A stretch of DNA of 9,932 nucleotides from an uncultured Bacillota bacterium (GTDB taxonomy: Bacteria; Bacillota_I; Bacilli_A; RFN20; CAG-826), in assembly GCA_946623775.1 (NCBI GenBank), contig CAMORJ010000055.1, positions 1 through 9,932 on the forward strand. The letters are read 5' to 3'. The translations under genes were made by a program, and so were the position numbers. Position 1 is the first letter of the stretch. Every line of letters begins with the position of its first letter. Of the stretch, positions 5,683-9,932 are shown piece by piece. The notes under the pieces are model-generated. The model saw only the letters and a program-made list of their open reading frames with translations, did no database searches and had not been told where the DNA came from.

Positions 5683-6960
5683 ATGAAAAAGATCCACAGC
5701 ATTCTCCCATTATCGTTTGCCCTTCTTTTATCTGCCTGCGGCGGACAGCAAGCCCCGCAATCGCAATCCCCGTCCGCGTCGCCTTCTGATAAATCTGCAG
5801 GGAACGTGAAATTCACTTTGTCCGATCCCGAAGACACTTCGATGCTCACAGAAAACTGCAAGGCATACATCGATGCCATGCATGAACAGGAAGAGCTTTT
5901 GGAAGACAAATACAAATATCATGACCTTTTCGGCGATGACGGCGTCAGCGTCGAAAACTATTTGGACCAAGGCGATGTCGAAGGCCAAAACCGCACCGTG
6001 AACGGCAAAATCCCCAACCGCAGCGACCGCAACGAAGGCGTTGATCTCGAATTCGAGGTCGAAGGCGCCGAAGAATATAAGGTCATGGTCAGCCCGAATC
6101 AGGATTTCGCCGATGCCCTCGAATTCGAGACCGAAGAGAATTCGGTCAACGTGAATAACCTCTTCGTCAACACGAGGTACTATTGGAAAGTCGTCGCCGG
6201 CGGAGAGGAATCCGAAGTCCATTCCTTCACCACGGGCGATTACCCCAGGTGGATCAGCGCCAGGCCTCTATACAATGTCCGCGACCAGGGCGGATACATG
6301 ACTTCATCCGGCAAAAGAGTGAAGCAGGGGCTTGTTTTCAGGGGCGGCGAAATCACCTCCACCGATGGCAATGGCCATTACAACACCATTGCCGACTCCT
6401 CCAAAGAGGCGTTTAGGGAAATCATGGATATCGGCCTTGAAATAGACCTCAGAGGACCTAGCGATATCTTTGATGGATATGCCGCCTGCGCTTTCGCGGA
6501 AGACGGCGATATCGAATACCAGCAGTCCGCCATCAAGTCCTACGAAGAGACCTTCACCAGAACCAGATCGATGGTCGCTCCGATCTTCGAGGCCTTAAGC
6601 CATGCCGACGAAAAGCCCGTCTATTACCATTGCTTCGGCGGCGCGGATAGAACCGGCACCATCGGCTTCTTGCTCAATGGCGTTTTGGGCGTCAGCTATA
6701 CCGATTTGGTCATCGATTTCGAATTGACTTCCTATAGCTCCATCAACAACGAGCATATCCGCAACCACGTTCCCGGCCATCAGCGCCAATACGACCGCTG
6801 GCCGGCTTTGATCAACCAAATCAAAACCGATAAGACCAACGGATATGCCTATGATGCCGACGCTTCCCTGGCGGAAAACCTCGAGAATTTCTTGATTACC
6901 GCCTGCAGCGTTCCCGAGGAAACCATCAGCACGATCCGCTCCATCATGTTGGAAGATTAA
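5683..6960 (+). CDS. Secreted lipoprotein tyrosine phosphatase (DSP/PTP fold)
   Basis: A 425-residue predicted surface lipoprotein. The N-terminus has MKKIHS, a hydrophobic core and lipobox LSAC with Cys19 as lipidation site, then a Gln/Ser/Pro-rich tether (21-39). A segment at about 119-185 looks fibronectin III-like (paired strands ending in TRYYWKVVAG). The catalytic domain begins at 197 with YNVRDQGGY and VKQGLVFRGGE, continues with the conserved DLRGPSD (255-261), and carries the P-loop HCFGGADRTG (316-325) with nucleophile Cys317 and Arg323. This is the Y_phosphatase3 family, which includes Listeria LipA and mycobacterial PtpB. The Lys found in the PtpB-type HCxxGKDR loop is Ala321 here. 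Start ATG is supported by AGAGGT (5671-5676), six bases away. Substrate unknown: secreted phospho-tyrosine proteins, phosphoinositides or other phosphate esters are all possible. Confidence 0.92.
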   Translation: MKKIHSILPLSFALLLSACGGQQAPQSQSPSASPSDKSAGNVKFTLSDPEDTSMLTENCKAYIDAMHEQEELLEDKYKYHDLFGDDGVSVENYLDQGDVEGQNRTVNGKIPNRSDRNEGVDLEFEVEGAEEYKVMVSPNQDFADALEFETEENSVNVNNLFVNTRYYWKVVAGGEESEVHSFTTGDYPRWISARPLYNVRDQGGYMTSSGKRVKQGLVFRGGEITSTDGNGHYNTIADSSKEAFREIMDIGLEIDLRGPSDIFDGYAACAFAEDGDIEYQQSAIKSYEETFTRTRSMVAPIFEALSHADEKPVYYHCFGGADRTGTIGFLLNGVLGVSYTDLVIDFELTSYSSINNEHIRNHVPGHQRQYDRWPALINQIKTDKTNGYAYDADASLAENLENFLITACSVPEETISTIRSIMLED

Positions 6961-6990
6961 AAAGCGGCTATCCCCATTGAAAACATAGAA

Positions 6991-7034
6991 GCGGCATTGC
7001 GCAAATTTTCGCTTGCCAATGGCAATGTCGCTTT
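6991..7034 (+). terminator. Possible terminator after the phosphatase gene
   Basis: GCGGCATTGC (6991-7000) pairs with GCAATGTCGC (7022-7031), ten pairs including one G-U, and is followed by TTTCTAT. The 21-base loop is large and the T-run short. The 3' arm lies inside the tRNA-Val promoter spacer, so the element is either a weak terminator or an overlapping dyad. Confidence 0.35.
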
Positions 7035-7041
7035 CTATAAT
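7013..7041 (+). promoter_or_regulatory. Promoter of tRNA-Val
   Basis: TTGCCA (7013-7018) and the consensus TATAAT (7036-7041) are exactly 17 bases apart, the best promoter in the window. Transcription would start near 7048. The leader then opens with a tight hairpin GCCGCT-AGAA-AGCGGC at 7048-7063 before the mature tRNA at 7077. Confidence 0.85.
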
Positions 7042-7076
7042 AGTCGAGCCGCTAGAAAGCGGCCTGACGCATCTAT

Positions 7077-7152
7077 GGGTGTTTAGCTCAGCTGGGAGAG
7101 CACCTGTTTGACGTACAGGAGGTCACAGGTTCGATCCCTGTAGCACCCACCA
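7077..7152 (+). tRNA. tRNA-Val (anticodon GAC)
   Basis: A complete 73-nt cloverleaf plus encoded CCA (7150-7152). Acceptor GGGTGTT/AGCACCC with one G-U; D-stem GCTC/GAGC; anticodon stem CCTGT/ACAGG with loop TTGACGT and anticodon GAC at 7110-7112 (codon GUC); variable loop AGGTC; T-arm ACAGG/CCTGT around TTCGATC. Own promoter and terminator. Confidence 0.97.
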
Positions 7153-7167
7153 TACATGGTCAGCGAT

Positions 7168-7197
7168 CCGCGCTCGAAAGGGCGCGGTTTTCTTGTT
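7168..7197 (+). terminator. Rho-independent terminator of tRNA-Val
   Basis: CCGCGCTC (7168-7175) pairs with GGGCGCGG (7180-7187) around a GAAA tetraloop and is followed by TTTTCTTGTT. It has the same geometry as the tRNA-Thr terminator. Confidence 0.92.
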
Positions 7198-7224
7198 CCC
7201 AAATCGCGCGTGAAGAATTACAAT
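7196..7224 (+). promoter_or_regulatory. Candidate promoter of the DUF4234-like gene
   Basis: TTCCCA (7196-7201) and TACAAT (7219-7224) are 17 bases apart. The -35 is weak (4 of 6), the -10 good (5 of 6). The start would be near 7231, giving a leader of about 16 bases with the SD GGAG at 7237-7240. Confidence 0.4.
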
Positions 7225-7246
7225 AACCTGTGAAATGGAGAGCCCA

Positions 7247-8053
7247 ATGAAATATCCCAAAACGAAAAGAAATGGCGTCCTGTTTGTTTTCTTGAATATC
7301 ATCACCCTCAGCATTTATTCCCTCGTTGTTCTAAGCAAGGTCAGGAAAGAGGTCAATTCCTTTGCCAAAGGCAGGCTCGCCCCTTATTGGGTCATGTGGC
7401 TATTGGGGCTCATCACCCTTGGCATAGCGCCTTTGGTCTGGTGCTCCGTCTTGGCTCGCCGCATCGACGAGAAAGCATCCGAACTCGATGTAAACTCATC
7501 CACGTCCTTCGCGAATTTCTTCAACTGGACCTTCTTCGGCGGTTTGATCGTCATTGGTCCGTTCATCGCTTTCGCCTTCTTATTCAATACCCTCAACCGC
7601 GTCGAAACCGCGTTGAATGGGCTTGAGGTTGCCGAAGCCCCTGAGCAGAAAGCGGAAGGGGAGTGCGGCACGCTCAATCAATCCGAAGGCGAAGAAGACG
7701 GCGACGAGCAGAATCCCATTCAGGCGGCGGAAGACGCCGACAAAGCCCCCTCGGCATCCGCCGAAGGAAGAGAAAAGAAAACGGCTGCTCCGGAACCTCG
7801 CCCCCAGCCTCAGCCGGTCTATGCGCCTTCCGCGTCTTCTCCTGCATCTCGTCCCGGAGAAGCGCGCATCCGCTTCGTCCCCGGGAAACAAGCCCCCGCG
7901 AATTCCAAGTGGCGCGTCTGCGTCGACAAGAGGAACAAAAAATACCGCGTATTCGCCACCCAAGCCGAGGCGATTGCCTTCGCCACCAAGCTTGCGGCGT
8001 CCCGCGGCGTCGGCGTCAAGGTTGCCGGCAGCGTGGCCGAAAAGCCCGAGTAA
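7247..8053 (+). CDS. DUF4234-like membrane protein with acidic linker and DUF2188-like C-terminal domain
   Basis: A 268-residue protein in three parts. Part one (about 5-120) has three hydrophobic segments, near 10-29, 47-68 and 93-116, with LNIITLSIYSL and LLGLITLGIAPLVW, the duplicated loop pattern of DUF4234 membrane proteins. Part two (about 127-205) is a disordered linker rich in Glu, Asp, Ala and Pro. Part three (about 221-260) has KWRVCVDKRNKKYRVF, TQAEAIAFATKLA and VKV, which fits the small DUF2188 fold. The ATG at 7247 is preferred because GGAG (7237-7240) stands six bases upstream; an in-frame ATG at 7235 would add four residues but lacks an SD. Neither domain has a known biochemical role. 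Being between two tRNA units, it appears to be transcribed alone. Topology (linker and tail inside or outside) cannot be decided here. Confidence 0.85.
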   Translation: MKYPKTKRNGVLFVFLNIITLSIYSLVVLSKVRKEVNSFAKGRLAPYWVMWLLGLITLGIAPLVWCSVLARRIDEKASELDVNSSTSFANFFNWTFFGGLIVIGPFIAFAFLFNTLNRVETALNGLEVAEAPEQKAEGECGTLNQSEGEEDGDEQNPIQAAEDADKAPSASAEGREKKTAAPEPRPQPQPVYAPSASSPASRPGEARIRFVPGKQAPANSKWRVCVDKRNKKYRVFATQAEAIAFATKLAASRGVGVKVAGSVAEKPE

Positions 8054-8055
8054 GA

Positions 8056-8084
8056 TTGACTTTCCCCTTTTAGGGGAGAATAAT
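8056..8084 (+). promoter_or_regulatory. Promoter of tRNA-Gly
   Basis: TTGACT (8056-8061) and AATAAT (8079-8084) are 17 bases apart, each matching consensus at 5 of 6. The predicted start near 8091 is four bases before the tRNA. The spacer contains a dyad CCCC-TTTTA-GGGG (8064-8076). Confidence 0.75.
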
Positions 8085-8094
8085 TATCGCTGTC

Positions 8095-8168
8095 GCAGCC
8101 ATAGTTCAGTGGTAGAACTCCAGCTTCCCAAGCTGGCTATACGGGTTCGATTCCCGCTGGCTGCTCCA
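8095..8168 (+). tRNA. tRNA-Gly (anticodon CCC)
   Basis: A complete 71-nt cloverleaf plus encoded CCA (8166-8168). Acceptor GCAGCCA/TGGCTGC is perfect with discriminator T; D-stem GTTC/GAAC; anticodon stem CCAGC/GCTGG with loop TTCCCAA and anticodon CCC at 8127-8129 (codon GGG); four-base variable loop; T-stem ACGGG/CCCGC with an A-C mismatch at its first pair. Own promoter and terminator. Confidence 0.95.
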
Positions 8169-8179
8169 CACGATTGTTT

Positions 8180-8212
8180 GGCTTCAATATCCATATTGAG
8201 GCCTTTTCTTTT
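8180..8212 (+). terminator. Rho-independent terminator of tRNA-Gly
   Basis: GGCTTCAATA (8180-8189) pairs with TATTGAGGCC (8194-8203), ten pairs with one G-U and loop TCCA, followed by TTTTCTTTT. Confidence 0.9.
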
Positions 8213-8342
8213 GCTGTTGGGTTTTGGCAAAAATAACTGATTCCTGTATTTGTTTTGACCAAAGAAACGCTTCGAGGATGGAAAAATAATCGACTTCAAA
8301 AAATAGTTGAGCAAATCACGCGAAGCGCGCATGCATTTCAGT

Positions 8343-8348
8343 TATACT
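8343..8348 (+). promoter_or_regulatory. Candidate -10 box for the fucO-like gene
   Basis: TATACT, 25 bases before ATG 8373, gives a start near 8355 and a leader containing the SD AGAGGT (8361-8366). The expected -35 position (GCGAAG, 8320-8325) does not match consensus, so an activator or an upstream promoter may be needed. The rest of 8213-8342 shows no gene. Confidence 0.4.
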
Positions 8349-8372
8349 GATGCCAAAGAAAGAGGTAACAAT

Positions 8373-9518
8373 ATGGCAAACCGTTTCATGCTCAATGAGA
8401 CTTCCTACCATGGCCACGGCGCGATTTTGAACATCGTCCCCGAGATCAAGGCAAGAGGTTTCGAGCGAATCCTAGTCTGTTCCGATGCTTCCTTGGTGAA
8501 ATTTGGCGTTTCGGCCAAAGTCACATCCTTATTGGATGAAGCGAAAATCCCCTACACCCTATTCAGCGACATCAAGCCAAACCCCACCATCGAGAATGTC
8601 CTTGCCGGCGTCAAAGCCGCAAAAGACTGCAATGCCGATGCGATCATCGCCATCGGCGGCGGCTCCTCCATGGATACCGCCAAAGCGATCGGCATCATCA
8701 TAACCAACCCCGAGTTCGCCGATGTGCGTTCGTTAGAAGGAGTGGCGCCGACCAAGCATCCCTGCCTCCCCATCATCGCCGTCCCGACTACCGCCGGCAC
8801 CGCTGCGGAAGTCACTATCAACTACGTCATCACCGACGTTGAGAAAAAGCGCAAATTCGTCTGCGTCGACGTCCATGATATGCCCATCATCGCCGTCGTC
8901 GATCCTGACATGATGGCTTCCATGCCCAAGAGCCTTAAGGCATTCACCGGCATGGACGCATTGACCCATGCAATCGAAGGCTATACCACCCGCGCAGCAT
9001 GGGAGATGTCCGATATGTTCCACATCAAGGCCATCGAGCTCATCGCCAAAAACCTCCGCGATTCCGTAGGCGGAGACGATAAAGGCGGGGAGAACATGGC
9101 TCTTGCCCAATATATCGCCGGCATGGGCTTCTCCAATGTCGGCTTAGGCATCGACCACGCGATGGCCCACACCCTCAGCGCTTATTACGATGTCCCGCAT
9201 GGCAAAGCCTGCGCGATGCTCCTTCCCATCTCAATGGAATTCAACCGCGATTACACCGGTGAGAAATACCGTGAAATCGCCCGCGTCTTCGGCGTGAAGA
9301 ACGTCGACGCGATGAGCCAAGAGGAATATCGCGACGCCGCCATCAAAGCCGTGAAGCAACTATCGATCGACGTCGGCATCCCGACCAAGTGCGAGGAAAT
9401 CAAAGCGGAAGACCTCGATGCCTTGGCAAACGATGCCCTCCACGATGCCTGCTATCCTGGCAATCCGCGCGAAGCCACCCATGAACAAGTGGTGGAGATG
9501 TTCCGCAAATTGATGTAA
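8373..9518 (+). CDS. fucO: Iron-containing alcohol dehydrogenase, lactaldehyde reductase type
   Basis: A 381-residue group III (Fe2+-dependent) alcohol dehydrogenase, cytoplasmic, predicted to reduce L-lactaldehyde to 1,2-propanediol with NADH, or a related short aldehyde or diol. It follows E. coli FucO nearly end to end (382 residues): MANRFMLNET start, GGGSSMDTAKA (95-105) of the nucleotide-binding half, NPEFADVRSLEG (112-123), PTTAGTAAEVTINYVITD (128-145), and GNPREAT near the end. Metal ligands are Asp195, His199, His262 and His276, in DALTH, IDHAMAH and VPHG. ATG 8373 is chosen because AGAGGT lies six bases before it and FucO starts there; a TTG at 8307 in frame would add 22 unrelated residues. 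It stands alone, without fucose or rhamnose genes nearby, so its physiological substrate is uncertain and a general fermentation role is possible. Confidence 0.93.
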   Translation: MANRFMLNETSYHGHGAILNIVPEIKARGFERILVCSDASLVKFGVSAKVTSLLDEAKIPYTLFSDIKPNPTIENVLAGVKAAKDCNADAIIAIGGGSSMDTAKAIGIIITNPEFADVRSLEGVAPTKHPCLPIIAVPTTAGTAAEVTINYVITDVEKKRKFVCVDVHDMPIIAVVDPDMMASMPKSLKAFTGMDALTHAIEGYTTRAAWEMSDMFHIKAIELIAKNLRDSVGGDDKGGENMALAQYIAGMGFSNVGLGIDHAMAHTLSAYYDVPHGKACAMLLPISMEFNRDYTGEKYREIARVFGVKNVDAMSQEEYRDAAIKAVKQLSIDVGIPTKCEEIKAEDLDALANDALHDACYPGNPREATHEQVVEMFRKLM

Positions 9519-9532
9519 TTGAAACTTCATCG

Positions 9533-9560
9533 ACGCCAGCTCTTCGGGGCTGGCGTTTTT
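9533..9560 (+). terminator. Rho-independent terminator of the fucO-like gene
   Basis: ACGCCAGCTC (9533-9542) pairs with GGGCTGGCGT (9547-9556), ten pairs with one G-U around a TTCG tetraloop, followed by TTTTT. It begins 15 bases after the stop codon. Confidence 0.95.
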
Positions 9561-9585
9561 CGATGCACGTGCCTCCTCTTTTTTG

Positions 9586-9674
9586 GCGAAATTCAATATT
9601 TCGCTGCCGCCTTCCCCGTTCGATTGTGCGCATGATTGCGCTACGCAATGCGCACAATCGGCATGAAGGCGGCA
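9586..9674 (+). repeat. Two abutting hairpins, the second a long interrupted inverted repeat
   Basis: The first hairpin pairs GCGAAAT (9586-9592) with ATTTCGC (9598-9604). Directly next to it, TGCCGCCTT (9605-9613) pairs with AAGGCGGCA (9666-9674), then, after an internal loop, the 12-mer 9621-9632 pairs with 9649-9660, and after a three-base bulge TTGCG (9636-9640) pairs with CGCAA (9644-9648) over loop CTA. That is 26 pairs in the second hairpin, all Watson-Crick. It lies downstream of the fucO terminator and upstream of the candidate start of the next gene, so it is outside the obvious transcripts. No T-run follows on either strand. It could be a structured RNA, a REP/MITE-like repeat or a protein-binding dyad. 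Confidence 0.75.
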
Positions 9675-9683
9675 ATCTTTTGA

Positions 9684-9692
9684 TGCTAAAAT
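9684..9692 (+). promoter_or_regulatory. Extended -10 promoter candidate for the right-edge lipoprotein
   Basis: TGCTAAAAT has the TGn extension before a TAAAAT -10 (9687-9692); the -35 region is poor. Start near 9699, 17 bases before the ATG. Confidence 0.4.
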
Positions 9693-9715
9693 CATCAAAA
9701 AATGGGGGCACTTCC

Positions 9716-9932
9716 ATGAAGAATCGCATCAATTTCCTTTTCGGCTTATCTTTGGCCAGTTTTATCTTGACGGGATGCACCTTCACCGTTTCACCATCAA
9801 AGACCGATCCAAGCTCACCCAGTGAATCGCCGAGCCAAATTTCATCAAGGACTTCTGCCGATGAAGACTTCACGCCCGACTCCACGCCTTCGGTTCCTAG
9901 CGAAAGCGCTTCGTCAAAGCAATCTTCCGAAA
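9716..9932 (+). CDS. Putative lipoprotein with Ser/Pro-rich tether (3' end beyond window)
   Basis: The frame from ATG 9716 stays open to the window edge (72 codons visible). It starts MKNRINFLFGLSLASFILTGC: a Lys/Arg n-region, a hydrophobic core and lipobox LTGC with Cys21 as lipidation site. Residues 22-72 are a low-complexity tether rich in Ser, Pro, Thr and Glu with SPS and SES motifs, typical of surface lipoproteins before the functional domain. A G-run (9704-9708) seven bases upstream is the only SD-like element. The functional domain is outside the window, so no role can be assigned. Confidence 0.82.
   Translation, partial: MKNRINFLFGLSLASFILTGCTFTVSPSKTDPSSPSESPSQISSRTSADEDFTPDSTPSVPSESASSKQSSE

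Noticed and set aside
3028..8168. tRNA genes as integration sites of a mobile element
   Set aside because: I see no second copy of any tRNA 3' end in the window and no integrase, phage or transposase gene.
8261..8277. Catabolite-repression (cre) site around GAAACGCTTC upstream of fucO
   Set aside because: Only the central bases fit the consensus; the outer TG and CA positions do not match.
8084..8332. Minus-strand frame over tRNA-Gly (ends in a GNRTRIASLGSW-like stretch)
   Set aside because: Typical false protein made from an antisense tRNA; no SD or conserved domain.

Overview
The window reads as a chromosomal stretch of a mid-GC, low-expression-complexity Gram-positive bacterium of the Firmicutes/Bacillota type. 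Reasons: AAAGGAG- and AGAGGT-type ribosome binding sites, sigma-A-like promoters (TTGCCA-17-TATAAT, TTGTGA-17-TATATT, TTGACT-17-AATAAT), classical Rho-independent terminators, lipoproteins with Gram-positive-style lipoboxes, tRNA genes that encode their own CCA end, a Firmicutes-type AsnA and a FucO-type alcohol dehydrogenase. The standard code fits: six of seven complete genes stop with TAA, one with TAG, none with TGA. An uncultured gut Erysipelotrichia/Bacilli-like lineage is my guess, not something the sequence proves. Every gene I can support lies on the + strand.

Layout. Positions 1-201 are a regulatory leader holding a clear yybP-ykoY manganese riboswitch whose 3' strand can also base-pair with the Shine-Dalgarno sequence of the next gene, a 906-residue type II (Ca/Mn) P-type ATPase (202-2922) that ends at a strong terminator. 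Next come a stand-alone tRNA-Thr(CGU) with promoter and terminator, a small TIGR04076-family protein (3204-3518), and an apparently leaderless GTG-started membrane protein with a C-terminal array of 16-residue repeats (3575-4321). A 166-base spacer carries a 25-codon ORF with a perfect ribosome binding site just before asnA (aspartate-ammonia ligase), whose longest reading frame begins with an unexpected signal-peptide-like extension. A lipoprotein tyrosine phosphatase (5683-6960) follows, preceded by a pair of exact 12-base repeats that look like an operator.

The right third has tRNA-Val(GAC), a DUF4234-like membrane protein with a DUF2188-like tail (7247-8053), tRNA-Gly(CCC), a monocistronic fucO-like dehydrogenase (8373-9518) with its terminator, a striking pair of abutting hairpins (9586-9674), and the first 72 codons of a Ser/Pro-rich lipoprotein that runs off the right edge.

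How they work together: there is no obvious multigene operon or shared pathway. Most genes appear to be single transcription units with their own promoter and terminator: metal homeostasis (ATPase), asparagine synthesis (asnA), aldehyde reduction (fucO), translation (three tRNAs) and cell-surface proteins. I see no phage, transposase, CRISPR or defence genes. The most interesting items are regulatory: the riboswitch with its SD-sequestering hairpin, the small ORF ahead of asnA, the operator-like repeats before the phosphatase and the tandem hairpin block near the right end.
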